Shown in pieces: positions 27,004 to 36,299 of a stretch of 64,000 nt of DNA. How positions within the stretch are numbered: position 1 is the stretch's first letter; each line of letters opens with the position of its first letter. Source of the stretch: Pseudobacter sp. Lineage in GTDB: Bacteria > Bacteroidota > Bacteroidia > Chitinophagales > Chitinophagaceae. The notes under the pieces are model-generated. The model did not search any database, had not been told where the DNA came from, and worked only from the letters and a program-made list of their open reading frames with translations. A program made the translations under genes and the position numbers. The DNA is taken from positions 175,699-239,698 of the forward strand of contig JAFIGX010000009.1 in assembly GCA_017849455.1 (NCBI GenBank), given 5' to 3'.

Positions 27004-28398
27004 ATGCCTGTACAATCCAATCGCCGGAAATTTCTGCAGCAACTGGGCGGCTCCGCCCTGTTGCTCTCTGCCGGTCCATTTGTCTCCCTGGCCAATGAAG
27101 AGGTCATGGAAGAACGCATTATTCAATATCAGAAAAGGATCAGTCCCAATGATACTATCCGCCTGGGTTGTATCGGCCTCGGCATCATGGGGCATAGCAA
27201 CCTCGAGACCGCGCTGAAGATCCCCGGTATCCAAATGGCAGGCGCCTGCGATCTCTACAATGGCAGGCTTGAAAGGGCAAAGGAATTGTGGGGCAAAGAC
27301 CTGTATACTACCCGCGATTACCGGGAACTGCTCGAAAGAAAAGATATCGATGCCGTGGTCATCGCCACCAGCGATCACTGGCATGCCCGCATCGCCAAAG
27401 ATGCCATGCTGAAAGGAAAAGCAGTGTACTGTGAAAAGCCGATGGTGCATAAGATCAGTGAAGGACTGCCGGTGGTACAGGTACAAAAGCAGACCGGCAA
27501 GACCATGCAGGTAGGCAGCCAGCGTGTGAGCAGCATCATCTATGCCAAGGCCAGGGAATTGTACAGGGCCGGCGAGATCGGCCAACTGAACTGCATCGAA
27601 GCCTCCTTCGACCGGCAGAGCGCCATCGGCGCCTGGGAGTATACCATGCCTACGGATGGATCGACGGATTCGGTTGACTGGGACCGTTATATTGCCGGAA
27701 TGCCCCAATCACCCTATGATGCCAAAAAATTCTTCTGGTGGCGCAACTATAAAGACTTCGGTACCGGTGTGGCCGGTGATCTGTTCGTGCATCTCCTGTC
27801 GGGCATTCACGTGATCACCAGTTCCTATGGCCCCGTCAAAATATTCTCTACCGGGCAACTGTGTTACTGGAAAGACGGGCGTGATGTGCCGGATGTCATG
27901 ACGGCGATCATGGACTATCCCGAAACGAGGCAGCATCCTGCCTTCCAGGTGATGCTGCGCGTCAATTTCATCAGTGGCGGCGGTGATAAAGGCGTTACCC
28001 GCCTCATCGGCAGTGAAGGAGTGATCGATATGGGCTGGAATGGATTCACTGTTACCCATAGCCTGATGCCCAAAGCTCCCGGTATCGGTGGATGGGACGC
28101 GCTCAGCACTTATCCCAAGGCCATGCAGGACCAACTGCTCAATCAATACAACCAGCGCTGGTCGAAGGAAGATCAGAAAGCGCCTTCCAAAGAACCGGTG
28201 AAATACTCACCACCAGAGGGCTACAACGAGCATACAGATCATTGGCTCAATTTTTTTGAAGGTGTCCGTTCCGGCAAGCCGGTGGTGGAAGGACCCGAGT
28301 TCGGGTTCCGCGCAGCAGCGCCCTGCCTGGCTGCCAACGACAGCTATTTCCAGAAGAAGGTGATCCACTGGGACCCTGAGAAGATGAAGCTGGTTTGA
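27004..28398 (+). CDS. Gfo/Idh/MocA-family oxidoreductase with Tat signal
   Basis: A 464-residue NAD(P)-dependent sugar dehydrogenase. The N-terminus SNRRKFLQQLGGSALLLSAG is a twin-arginine signal, which means export in folded form with bound cofactor. The Rossmann motif is CIGLGIMGHSN. The EKP motif in VYCEKPMVHKI marks the family, and the C-terminal alpha/beta domain begins near residue 165. Its long C-terminal arm is typical of the Bacteroidetes periplasmic group. It is co-transcribed with the isomerase-like lipoprotein upstream (7-base gap) and the Ldh-family gene 22 bases downstream. Confidence 0.92.
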   Translation: MPVQSNRRKFLQQLGGSALLLSAGPFVSLANEEVMEERIIQYQKRISPNDTIRLGCIGLGIMGHSNLETALKIPGIQMAGACDLYNGRLERAKELWGKDLYTTRDYRELLERKDIDAVVIATSDHWHARIAKDAMLKGKAVYCEKPMVHKISEGLPVVQVQKQTGKTMQVGSQRVSSIIYAKARELYRAGEIGQLNCIEASFDRQSAIGAWEYTMPTDGSTDSVDWDRYIAGMPQSPYDAKKFFWWRNYKDFGTGVAGDLFVHLLSGIHVITSSYGPVKIFSTGQLCYWKDGRDVPDVMTAIMDYPETRQHPAFQVMLRVNFISGGGDKGVTRLIGSEGVIDMGWNGFTVTHSLMPKAPGIGGWDALSTYPKAMQDQLLNQYNQRWSKEDQKAPSKEPVKYSPPEGYNEHTDHWLNFFEGVRSGKPVVEGPEFGFRAAAPCLAANDSYFQKKVIHWDPEKMKLV

Positions 28399-28420
28399 GA
28401 ATTCCGCATTAATTTGCGGC

Positions 28421-29509
28421 ATGCCCGAAAAATTATATTCGTATCAACAACTTCTAGCATTCACCCAATCCGTTTTCCGGCAGTTAGGCTGCTCTGAAAA
28501 AGATGCTGAGCTGGCAGCGAAAGTTTTATTATCGGCCGATCTCAGGGGCATCGATTCACATGGTGTGGCCCGGCTCAGCGGCTACGTGCGCCTCTGGGAA
28601 GTGGATCGCGTGAATGCCAAACCTGGTATCCGCATCATTCATGAAACACCTTCCACCGCTGTAGTGGATGGCGATAGCGGGCTGGGGCTTGTGGTAGCTC
28701 CCTACGCCATGCAGGTGGCCATCAATAAAGCAAAACAGGTAGGTACCGGATGGGTGAGCGTTCAGAACAGTAACCATTTCGGTATTGCCGGTTATCATGG
28801 CATGATGGCTCTCGATCACGATATGATCGGTATCGCCATGACCAATGCCAGTCCACTCGTATCACCCACCTTCTCCATTGAGAGACTACTCGGCACCAAT
28901 CCCATCTGCGTGGCCATACCTGCCGGCGAAGAACCGCCATTCGTGGCCGACCTCGCCACCACCACGGCCGCCAATGGCAAGCTGGAAATATTGCAGCGTA
29001 AAAATCTCGAAGCGCCTTCAGGCTGGGTGCAGGATAAAGAGGGCAATCCCTCCGTGAACCCGCATGAGTTGAAATCGGGCGGCGCCTTACTGCCACTGGG
29101 CGGTGACCGCGACCATGGCAGTCATAAAGGCTATGCCCTCGGTGCGATCGTAGACATTTTTTCTGCCGTGCTCAGCGGCGCCAACTATGGCCCCTGGGTT
29201 CCTCCATTCCCTGCTTATGTTCCTATGCCCGATGAGCAGCCCGGTAAAGGTATCGGCCATTTTTTCGGGGCTATGCGCATAGACGCATTCCGGCCAGCTT
29301 CGGAGTTCAAATCGAATATGGATAAATGGATACGCCGTTTCCGCAGTGCCGAAACGGTTGCTGGTGAGGAACAGGTGCTCATCCCCGGCGACCCGGAAAG
29401 GGAAATGGAGGAGAACAGGAGAAAGGCGGGCATTCCATTATTGAACGCAGTGGCGGCAGACCTTCAGTTATTATCGGAAAAATTGAAGATCCCGTTCCAT
29501 ATCCGATAA
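28421..29509 (+). CDS. Ldh-family NAD(P)-dependent oxidoreductase (malate/lactate/ureidoglycolate type)
   Basis: A 362-residue enzyme of the LDH2/MDH2 family, which reduces 2-oxo acids with NAD(P)H using an unusual non-Rossmann fold. Family marks include SADLRGIDSHGVARLSGYV (catalytic His48 in DSHG), NSNHFGIAGYHGMMA and GGDRDHGSHKGYALG. There is no signal peptide, so it acts in the cytosol, unlike the two exported proteins encoded just upstream. It probably handles a 2-oxo acid arising from the same sugar. TTAATTTG, one mismatch from the -7 consensus, lies 4 bases before the start. Confidence 0.9.
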   Translation: MPEKLYSYQQLLAFTQSVFRQLGCSEKDAELAAKVLLSADLRGIDSHGVARLSGYVRLWEVDRVNAKPGIRIIHETPSTAVVDGDSGLGLVVAPYAMQVAINKAKQVGTGWVSVQNSNHFGIAGYHGMMALDHDMIGIAMTNASPLVSPTFSIERLLGTNPICVAIPAGEEPPFVADLATTTAANGKLEILQRKNLEAPSGWVQDKEGNPSVNPHELKSGGALLPLGGDRDHGSHKGYALGAIVDIFSAVLSGANYGPWVPPFPAYVPMPDEQPGKGIGHFFGAMRIDAFRPASEFKSNMDKWIRRFRSAETVAGEEQVLIPGDPEREMEENRRKAGIPLLNAVAADLQLLSEKLKIPFHIR

Positions 29510-29543
29510 TTCTTTTCCCTGACCATCATATCCTCTCAACCTT

Positions 29544-29551
29544 TATCTTTG
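29544..29551 (+). promoter_or_regulatory. Bacteroidetes -7 box upstream of aspartate kinase
   Basis: TATCTTTG is a perfect TAnnTTTG match. It leaves a leader of about 75 bases containing two short hairpins (GCGCCT/AGGCGC at 29551-29572 and CCGCC/GGCGG near 29600-29614). Confidence 0.55.
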
Positions 29552-29630
29552 CGCCTGCCTTTAGATAGGCGCCTTAAAAATAATTGTCCAATTAAAATCC
29601 CCGCCGGAAGGCGGTACAGGAGAGGGTATC

Positions 29631-30953
29631 ATGAAAATTATGAAGTTTGGCGGTACCTCGGTCGGAAAACCGGAACGGATGCACCAGGTAGCGCAACTGA
29701 TCACCAAAGATGCGGAACCCAGGATCGTAGTATTGAGCGCGCTCAGCGGCACTACCAATGCACTGGTATCGATCGGCGATGCGATGGCATCGGGCGACCG
29801 CCACCAGGCCAAGCAGCAGATCGACAAACTGGAAGCCCACTACCAGTCATTCATTCCCGAGCTCGTGAAAACGGATGCTGCCCGCAACAAAACGAAGCAG
29901 ATCGTGGGCGAGCATTTCGAATTCCTGAATATCATTCTCAAAATATCTTTCAGTGAAGCTCTGAGCAAGGACATCCTGGCGCAGGGTGAATTATTATCCA
30001 CCAAATTATTCAGCGTATATCTCGAAGAGAAAGGGATAGACCATTCACTGCTGCCTGCGCTCGAATTCATGAGCATCGATGTGCATGATGAGCCGCAACT
30101 GAGCGCTATCCGTTCCAAACTGCAGACCCTCCTGAAACAACAGGGCGATAAAAAATTATTCATTACGCAGGGATATATCTGCCGCAATGTCCGTGGTGAG
30201 GTGGATAACCTCAAACGTGGCGGCAGCGATTACACGGCCTCCCTGGTGGCGGCTGCCGTGAATGCTTCTGTATGCGAGATCTGGACAGATATCGACGGCA
30301 TGCACAACAATGATCCGCGTGTAGTGAAAAAGACATTAGCCATCGAGCAATTGAGCTTTGAAGAAGCGGCGGAGCTGGCATATTTCGGCGCCAAGATCCT
30401 GCACCCCACCTGTATCTGGCCCGCGCAGCAGCAGAAAGTTCCCGTGAAACTGCTGAACACCATGCAGCCCGAAGCGGCAGGCACCACCATCACCCAGGAT
30501 GCCGGATCGGTAGGCGTGAAAGCAGTGGCCGCCAAAGATGGTATCATCGCCATCAACATCAAAAGCAGTCGCATGTTGCTGGCCTATGGTTTTCTCCGGA
30601 AAATTTTCGAGGTCTTTGAAAAATACCGCACACCCATCGATATGATCACCACTTCTGAAGTGGCCGTGTCCGTTACGATCGACAGCGGCACGCACCTGAA
30701 GGCCATTCTCAAAGAATTGGAACCTTTCGGGAGCATCGAAGTGGAAGATGATCACACGATCATCTCGGTTGTCGGCAATGAGATCGCTAAAACACCAGAT
30801 GTATTGCGCAGGCTGTTCGAAGCGCTCACACCGGTCCCCGTTAGAATGGTGAGCTATGGCGGCAGCAAGCACAATGTATCAATCCTCGTACCCTCATCCT
30901 TTAAAACACAAACACTGCAATTGCTGAACAAGGGATTGTTCGGTTTGGAATAG
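29631..30953 (+). CDS. Aspartate kinase
   Basis: A 440-residue monofunctional enzyme that phosphorylates aspartate, the first step toward lysine, threonine, methionine and diaminopimelate. The kinase domain begins with KFGGTSVG and includes RGGSDYTASL and EIWTDIDGMHNNDPR. Two C-terminal ACT domains (about 300-440; IAINIKSSRM and ISVVGNEIAKTPDVLRRLF) suggest feedback control by an end product. No homoserine dehydrogenase domain is fused, in contrast with the bifunctional ThrA of enterobacteria. It has its own promoter and a short structured leader. Confidence 0.94.
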   Translation: MKIMKFGGTSVGKPERMHQVAQLITKDAEPRIVVLSALSGTTNALVSIGDAMASGDRHQAKQQIDKLEAHYQSFIPELVKTDAARNKTKQIVGEHFEFLNIILKISFSEALSKDILAQGELLSTKLFSVYLEEKGIDHSLLPALEFMSIDVHDEPQLSAIRSKLQTLLKQQGDKKLFITQGYICRNVRGEVDNLKRGGSDYTASLVAAAVNASVCEIWTDIDGMHNNDPRVVKKTLAIEQLSFEEAAELAYFGAKILHPTCIWPAQQQKVPVKLLNTMQPEAAGTTITQDAGSVGVKAVAAKDGIIAINIKSSRMLLAYGFLRKIFEVFEKYRTPIDMITTSEVAVSVTIDSGTHLKAILKELEPFGSIEVEDDHTIISVVGNEIAKTPDVLRRLFEALTPVPVRMVSYGGSKHNVSILVPSSFKTQTLQLLNKGLFGLE

Positions 30954-31029
30954 GCTTGATTGACCGGCAAATGATCAAGGCAGTAAGTCCAGTTCCCAAT
31001 TGACGGATTTGTTCGTATCTTAATCAGGT

Positions 31030-32268
31030 ATGAGAAGATTATGTCTTGCTATATGTCTGGTCTTGTCCACTGTTGCCTTTTCGCAGGATAAGAGATCGAT
31101 CAGCGGTGTGGTGGTGAATGCTGCCAACAAGCTGCCCGTCGTCAATGCCAGCGTTTTTGTCAATGGAACTTCAAGAGGCGCCGTAACGGATGCGAACGGC
31201 CGCTTTTACTTAGGCAGTCTTCCTGCCGGCTCTTATGAGCTGGTGATCTCCTCTGTTGGTTTTTCCACTATAGTATATCCGTTCAGTTCAGATAAACTCC
31301 CTCTGGAGCTGAGCCTGGAACTGAAGCCTAAAGCGGAGGAACTGGAACCCGTTACCGTTGAGCCTTTTGAAAGGGATGGCTGGAAACAATGGGGCAAATT
31401 CTTCACGGAAAATTTTATCGGTACATCTGCAGCTGCCAAATTGTGCGAGATCAGGAACCCCAAAGTGTTGCGTTTCCGCTATTCGAAAAAAAGGAGAGTA
31501 TTGGAAGTGATGGCCGATAAGCCACTGATCATCGAGAACAGGGCACTGGGTTATCGTATACAATACCAACTGGAAGCATTCGTATATGACTGGAATGCCC
31601 GATCGCAGGTGTTCTTAGGGTTTTCGCTTTTCGAAGATCTGGCTAAAGAACATCGCCGGATGGCTGCCCGGTACCTGGAGAACCGGCAGAGGGCCTACCA
31701 GGGATCGGTGATGCATTTTATACGGAGTCTTTATAACAACAGGTTGAAACAGGAGGGGTTTGAAGTGCAGCGGCTGAAAAGGGAAGTGAACCTCGAAAAG
31801 CAAAGGGTAAGAAAATTGAAAGCCACAGAGCCGCGGCGGTCGGTGTTTTCGGGCGGGCAGGTAGTATCGCTGGCCGGCACTTCCAGTTCGTATGATTCGC
31901 TGAACTATTATCAGCGCGTGCTGATGGAGCCCGATTCGATCGAGATCATCAGTCCGGCCCTGCTCACTGCCGATAGCCTCATTGCCTTCAACAGCGATTC
32001 AACCAAAACTTTTTACTTCAAGGATTACCTGCAGGTGGTTTCCAATACAGCCAGGGAGGAGGAGGAATACCTCGAGTTCACGCGGCAATCAGGCCGCAAG
32101 CCATCCTATCAGCGCTCTGTGGCCATATTGCTGGAAGGCACGCCGGTTACCATCGATCACAATGGAATGTATATCCCTCCGCAAGACCTCTTCCTGCTCG
32201 ACTACTGGGCCTGGAGTGAAAAGATCGCGCACCTGCTACCCTGGGATTATGTTCCGGATATACCCTGA
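31030..32268 (+). CDS. Exported carboxypeptidase-regulatory-like domain protein
   Basis: A 412-residue protein with a signal peptide (1-19, ending AFSQ). Residues 23-110 form a CarboxypepD_reg-like beta-sandwich: SISGVVVNAANKLPVVNASV, then TDANGRFYLGSLPAGSYELV, as found at the N-termini of SusC-like receptors and in small Bacteroidetes envelope proteins. The remaining 300 residues are unrecognised and charged, with Arg/Lys-rich helices around 200-260. It probably acts in the periplasm or outer membrane. No partner is evident next to it; it converges on the esterase gene with an 8-base gap. Confidence 0.82.
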   Translation: MRRLCLAICLVLSTVAFSQDKRSISGVVVNAANKLPVVNASVFVNGTSRGAVTDANGRFYLGSLPAGSYELVISSVGFSTIVYPFSSDKLPLELSLELKPKAEELEPVTVEPFERDGWKQWGKFFTENFIGTSAAAKLCEIRNPKVLRFRYSKKRRVLEVMADKPLIIENRALGYRIQYQLEAFVYDWNARSQVFLGFSLFEDLAKEHRRMAARYLENRQRAYQGSVMHFIRSLYNNRLKQEGFEVQRLKREVNLEKQRVRKLKATEPRRSVFSGGQVVSLAGTSSSYDSLNYYQRVLMEPDSIEIISPALLTADSLIAFNSDSTKTFYFKDYLQVVSNTAREEEEYLEFTRQSGRKPSYQRSVAILLEGTPVTIDHNGMYIPPQDLFLLDYWAWSEKIAHLLPWDYVPDIP

Positions 32269-32276
32269 CCAGACCC

Positions 32277-33188
32277 TTACGGAATGATCTTTTGTTCCTG
32301 CATCCATTTTTGCAGATGCTCCATCCATTTTACATCGCTGGTAGGATTGTTCATCCCGAACCCATGCCCACCCTTTTCATACAGGTAGAGGGAGGAGGGG
32401 ACATGATGTTCCTGGAGTGCTTTATAAAATAGAAGGCCGTTCTCCACCGGCACCACTTTATCATCTTTGGCATGTACCAGGAAAGTAGGAGGCGTATTTT
32501 TCGTGACCTGTAATTCATTGGAATATTCACGGACCTTTTCCGGTGACGGGTGCTCGCCCAATAGCCGGGTGCGGGAACCTTTATGCGCGATGCTGTCTGC
32601 AAAACTGATCACCGGGTAAATGAGGATCAGAAAATCGGGGCGCAGGTTGATATTCTTTTTGGTATCTGTGTAGTGATGATTGAAATGGGTACCGGCTGTG
32701 GAGGCCAGGTGGCCGCCGGCTGAAAATCCCATCAGTCCCACCCGCTTTTTATCGATGCTCCATTCCGCTGCCCTTTCTCTCACGACCTGGATGGCGCGTT
32801 GCGCGTCCTGCACCGGCCCGGTCTCTTTGTTCACCATAATGAGATCATCGGGCAGGCGGTATTTCAGCACGAAGGCGGCAATCCCCATCTCATTGAATTT
32901 TTTGGCCACATCGGTCCCTTCGTGACTGAATGCCAATCGTGCGTATCCGCCACCCGGACAGATGATCACGGCAGTGCCATTGGCTTTATCCTTCGGCGGG
33001 AGAAAGACCGACAGGGTGGGGCTGGTCACCTCCGAGATCCTGGTAAGACCTTTGGGGTCTATTTCCGATTTTTCAATATCAGGCCCCGGTTTTGAATTGG
33101 GTATCTTCTCGTAGAGGGGAATGATGGTCTGTGCATGGGAAAGGGTGGTGATGCTCATGATGGAAATGGCCAGCAGACAGGCTTTCAT
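32277..33188 (-). CDS. Alpha/beta-hydrolase, acetyl esterase type, exported
   Basis: A 303-residue hydrolase with a signal peptide (1-19, ending SHA). The catalytic triad is visible: Ser in the nucleophile elbow GFSAGGHLAST, Asp in LVHAKDDKVVPVENG and His in EKGGHGFGM. The oxyanion-hole strand is IICPGGGYARLAF. This is the BD-FAE/acetylxylan-esterase-like group common in Bacteroidetes polysaccharide degraders, so deacetylation of plant or microbial polysaccharide is likely. No other carbohydrate-active gene is adjacent. Confidence 0.88.
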   Translation of the reverse strand: MKACLLAISIMSITTLSHAQTIIPLYEKIPNSKPGPDIEKSEIDPKGLTRISEVTSPTLSVFLPPKDKANGTAVIICPGGGYARLAFSHEGTDVAKKFNEMGIAAFVLKYRLPDDLIMVNKETGPVQDAQRAIQVVRERAAEWSIDKKRVGLMGFSAGGHLASTAGTHFNHHYTDTKKNINLRPDFLILIYPVISFADSIAHKGSRTRLLGEHPSPEKVREYSNELQVTKNTPPTFLVHAKDDKVVPVENGLLFYKALQEHHVPSSLYLYEKGGHGFGMNNPTSDVKWMEHLQKWMQEQKIIP

Positions 33189-33260
33189 TATTTCGGTTGT
33201 ATTAGAGTGTTAGGTGATCGTTGACTGGTCTTGCAGAGGGTGTACCCCTATGCCTTTTAT

Positions 33261-33291
33261 CAAATTTAAGGTTTAATTACAGCTATGCAAG
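33261..33291 (-). promoter_or_regulatory. Bacteroidetes promoter of the esterase gene
   Basis: On the minus strand the -7 box is TAAATTTG (33261-33268) and a CTTG (33288-33291) stands 19 bases upstream as the probable -33 element. The leader would be about 70 bases. Confidence 0.5.
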
Positions 33292-33344
33292 GCTTTTACA
33301 GAATATTAAGTTAAATGCCCTGGCACCAGGAGAAATAGCTGTAA
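33277..33344. repeat. 10-bp inverted repeat in the divergent esterase/lipoprotein gap
   Basis: TTACAGCTAT (33277-33286) and ATAGCTGTAA (33335-33344) are perfect inverted repeats 48 bases apart, with an inner small hairpin TGCC/GGCA. The left half overlaps the proposed esterase promoter, so an operator role is possible. Nothing else is seen in this 198-base gap. Confidence 0.4.
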
Positions 33345-33386
33345 CCGGGGCATATCCTTTGATCGTTTAACAGTAAACGCAGGTAT

Positions 33387-33851
33387 ATGAAAAAAATCTA
33401 CTCCTTGCCTTTACTGTTGTTAGTGACCGTTCTTTTTACCGGTTGCAGTAAGGATATCTTCAAATCGTATGATCGTCGTATAGAGGGTAGCTGGGAACTT
33501 ACGGATGTAACGCGCATCGGCTTTGGCAACAGCAGTCTGCCATTTACCGGCGGTCTTTTTACTTTCTATGGATCGGGCAGATTGAGTTATGAGGATGGAT
33601 ATGGCGGCTTTTATGAGGGCGACTGGAATATCCGCCAGCAGAATATCCCGGATTGTTATACCGATGAATATGGCCGTTCACGGTGCGACAATCGCCTGGT
33701 GTATACATTGCAGGTCCACGCGATCGATTTCAACAACCATGATTCCAGATCGGAATATTTCGATGAGATGGAATTTACCGGTACCAACACTTTCAAAGCG
33801 TATATCTATGACGGGTTGCGTACCTATATATTCAAGTTCAGAAGGAGATAG
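33387..33851 (+). CDS. Small lipocalin-like lipoprotein of unknown function
   Basis: A 154-residue protein with lipobox LFTGC. The mature part begins with RIEGSWELTDV, the G-x-W pattern that opens lipocalin-like beta barrels, and continues with alternating strands rich in Tyr, Phe and Gly. A Cys pair in the segment PDCYTDEYGRSRCDN could form a disulfide. It is probably an outer-membrane lipoprotein. It ends one base before the convergent glycosyltransferase stop. No function can be given. Confidence 0.7.
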   Translation: MKKIYSLPLLLLVTVLFTGCSKDIFKSYDRRIEGSWELTDVTRIGFGNSSLPFTGGLFTFYGSGRLSYEDGYGGFYEGDWNIRQQNIPDCYTDEYGRSRCDNRLVYTLQVHAIDFNNHDSRSEYFDEMEFTGTNTFKAYIYDGLRTYIFKFRRR

Positions 33852-33852
33852 G

Positions 33853-34989
33853 TTATTTCCTGTACTTCTCCAGCAGCTCTGTGTAAATGGATTCGATATG
33901 CCTTGTCATGGTAGGCGCACTGAATGTAGAGCTGATGGTGGCTTGTGCCTCACGGCCCAACTGTGAACGGAGGGCCGGGTCATTGGCCAACCGGACAATG
34001 GCTTCTCCGATATCGGTTTCCATTTTGTCGGTGTTGATCATGATCCCATTCTGTCCCTGCTGTATCACTTCCGGTGTGCCGTCGACCCTCGTACAGATGA
34101 TCGCCTTTCGCATGGCCATCGCTTCGAGCAGGCCGATCGGTAATCCTTCCCAGAGTGAAGGCAACACGTACATATCTGCCGCTGCCAGCACATCAGGCAC
34201 ATCCTGGCGGAAAGGCTGGAAGATGACCCTGTCGGAGATGCCCAGTGCTTTCACCATTTCCAGTGCCCGGGGCTTTTGATCTCCGTCGCCCACCATCAGG
34301 AGTTTTACATGAGGCAACTGATGCGCTACCCTGCCGAAAGCTTCAACGAGCTTTAAAGGTTGTTTCTGGTGAAGGAACCTGGCCACGAACAAAACGATGG
34401 TAGTATCATCGGGTATCTGCAATTCTTTTCGGACATTATTCAGCGGGCGATCGGGGTTGAATTTTTTCTGGTCGATGCCATAATTGACGATCACCGATTG
34501 GAAGCCTTTGATATATTTTTTTCCTGATTCCTGGTTGGCCATCGACACGGAGATATTGACATCGGTTTTGGAAGTCAATAGCTGTTCACCCATGATCCTG
34601 ATCTTTTTGAGCAGGGGTTTCTGGTCGGGGTGAAATGACCAGCCGTGAATGGTATAAACGAGGGGTAACTGTAATCTTTTGGCGGCCCAGAAAACATTGG
34701 AATTGGCGCGTGTGCCATGTGCGTGTACGAGAGAAATACGGTTGGTCTGCATGAAACGCTTCACCTTGCTCCATTTGCTGATATCGAAGGGCCGCTCCGT
34801 GTAGATCACTTCGGTCTGCACGCCCATATCCTTCAGCTTGTTCACCATCGGGCCATCGGTGAACGATAATACTACGGGTTCAAACCTGTCCCGGTCGAGG
34901 TTCTCCACCAGGTTCAATAAATGACTTTCTCCTCCTCCGATCTGTCCCTGCCTGATGGTTTCCAGTACTCGTATTTTAGTTGTAGCCAT
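33853..34989 (-). CDS. Glycosyltransferase family 4 protein
   Basis: A 378-residue GT-B fold glycosyltransferase. The N-terminal acceptor domain has the glycine loop QIGGGESHLLNL. The C-terminal donor domain starts near VLFVARFLHQKQP and contains the E-x7-E motif in LPSLWEGLPIGLLEAMA, which binds a nucleotide-sugar. It likely transfers a sugar in surface-polysaccharide or glycolipid synthesis in the cytosol. It is followed at the 3' side by a convergent lipoprotein gene and preceded by queA on the same strand (24-base gap), which is functionally unrelated. Confidence 0.9.
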   Translation of the reverse strand: MATTKIRVLETIRQGQIGGGESHLLNLVENLDRDRFEPVVLSFTDGPMVNKLKDMGVQTEVIYTERPFDISKWSKVKRFMQTNRISLVHAHGTRANSNVFWAAKRLQLPLVYTIHGWSFHPDQKPLLKKIRIMGEQLLTSKTDVNISVSMANQESGKKYIKGFQSVIVNYGIDQKKFNPDRPLNNVRKELQIPDDTTIVLFVARFLHQKQPLKLVEAFGRVAHQLPHVKLLMVGDGDQKPRALEMVKALGISDRVIFQPFRQDVPDVLAAADMYVLPSLWEGLPIGLLEAMAMRKAIICTRVDGTPEVIQQGQNGIMINTDKMETDIGEAIVRLANDPALRSQLGREAQATISSTFSAPTMTRHIESIYTELLEKYRK

Positions 34990-35013
34990 AAAGATTAACA
35001 GATCATAAATTGA

Positions 35014-36063
35014 TTAGATCACCAGCATGGCATCGCCATAGCTGAAGAAGCGGTATTTGTCTTTGATGGCTTTTTTATAGGCTTCCATGGCCAGGTCATA
35101 ACCGGCGAATGCGCAGGTCATGATCAGGAGGCTGGTCTTGGGGAGGTGCAGGTTGGTGACCAATGCATCTGCAATATTGAATTGATAGGGGGGATGGATG
35201 AAGATATTCGTCCAGCCCTCTGATGGCTTCAGTAATTTTTCTGCCGTGTAGGAAGATTCAATGGCCCTCATGGTGGTGGTGCCAACGGAGCAGATGCGGT
35301 GGCCGCCCTCGATGGCTTTGTTCACGATTTTGCAGGCCGTATCTTCAATACGATAGTATTCTGCGTCCATCTTGTGTTTGCTGAGGTCTTCCACTTCGAT
35401 CGGACGGAAAGTGCCGAGCCCGGTATGGAGGGTCACTTCGGCGAAGCGGATGCCTTTTATTTCGAGGCGTTTGATAAGCTCGATACTGAAGTGCAGGCCG
35501 GCGGTAGGAGCGGCCACAGCGCCTTCATGTTTCGCATAGACCGTTTGGTAACGTTCTTTATCTTCTGCTTCGGGCTTGCGTTTGATATATTTCGGCAGGG
35601 GAGTTTCGCCCAGGAATTCCAGCATCTGGCGGAACTCTTCGTCGGTGCCATCCCAGAGGAAGCGGATGGTGCGCCCGCGGGAAGTGGTATTATCGATCAC
35701 TTCGGCCACCAGTTCATCATTCTCACCGAAATACAACTTATTGCCGACGCGGATCTTGCGGGCAGGGTCAACGATCACATCCCAAAGGCGGTTGGGCTTG
35801 TTCAGCTCGCGCAGCAGGAACACTTCGATCTTGGCGCCTGTTTTTTCCTTGCGGCCATACATGCGCGCTGGGAATACCTTGGTGTTATTGACGACAAAGA
35901 CGTCTTTGTCGTCGAAATAATCCATGATATCGCGGAAATACTTATTCTCGATCTGGCCGGTGTGACGGTGGACCACCATCATCCGGGCATCTTCACGTTT
36001 CTTGGTAGGGTGTTGTGCGATCAGATTGAGCGGCAAATCGAACCTGAACTGTGAGAGTTTCAT
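35014..36063 (-). CDS. queA: S-adenosylmethionine:tRNA ribosyltransferase-isomerase
   Basis: A 349-residue enzyme that transfers and rearranges the ribosyl part of SAM onto 7-aminomethyl-7-deazaguanine in tRNA, giving epoxyqueuosine. Family motifs are [20 protein letters not shown] near the start, [11 protein letters not shown] and [23 protein letters not shown] in the middle and [19 protein letters not shown] near the end. The length is normal. A promoter box lies 134 bases upstream, leaving a long leader with no riboswitch that I recognise. Confidence 0.97.
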   Translation of the reverse strand: MKLSQFRFDLPLNLIAQHPTKKREDARMMVVHRHTGQIENKYFRDIMDYFDDKDVFVVNNTKVFPARMYGRKEKTGAKIEVFLLRELNKPNRLWDVIVDPARKIRVGNKLYFGENDELVAEVIDNTTSRGRTIRFLWDGTDEEFRQMLEFLGETPLPKYIKRKPEAEDKERYQTVYAKHEGAVAAPTAGLHFSIELIKRLEIKGIRFAEVTLHTGLGTFRPIEVEDLSKHKMDAEYYRIEDTACKIVNKAIEGGHRICSVGTTTMRAIESSYTAEKLLKPSEGWTNIFIHPPYQFNIADALVTNLHLPKTSLLIMTCAFAGYDLAMEAYKKAIKDKYRFFSYGDAMLVI

Positions 36064-36196
36064 TCAGCTTATAGTTTATTTACGTGCCACATGGTACCAA
36101 AGGGGAGTAAGATCGGGTACATCGGGGGAAGTCCGGTACAAACCAGGTCTTACGGCACCAGGTTTGATAACATGTTGAGCGTCATTTTCAAGCGGG

Positions 36197-36204
36197 CAAA
36201 GGTA
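36197..36204 (-). promoter_or_regulatory. Bacteroidetes -7 box of queA
   Basis: On the minus strand this reads TACCTTTG. A TTTC about 19 bases upstream may be a weak -33 element. The leader to the queA ATG would be about 130 bases and contains a direct repeat ACCTGGT twice. Confidence 0.5.
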
Positions 36205-36299
36205 GTAACTTTTCCCAGAAAACGAAAAAAATAATCCCGTTTTCTTGTACCTTGATGCCGGGCGCGTTCCCGGCTCATATTCAAACCCTTTGCAGTAGT

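Noticed and set aside
36064..36196. A preQ1 riboswitch in the queA leader
   Set aside because: No matching pseudoknot or conserved A-rich tail could be recognised, and QueA acts after preQ1 insertion into tRNA.
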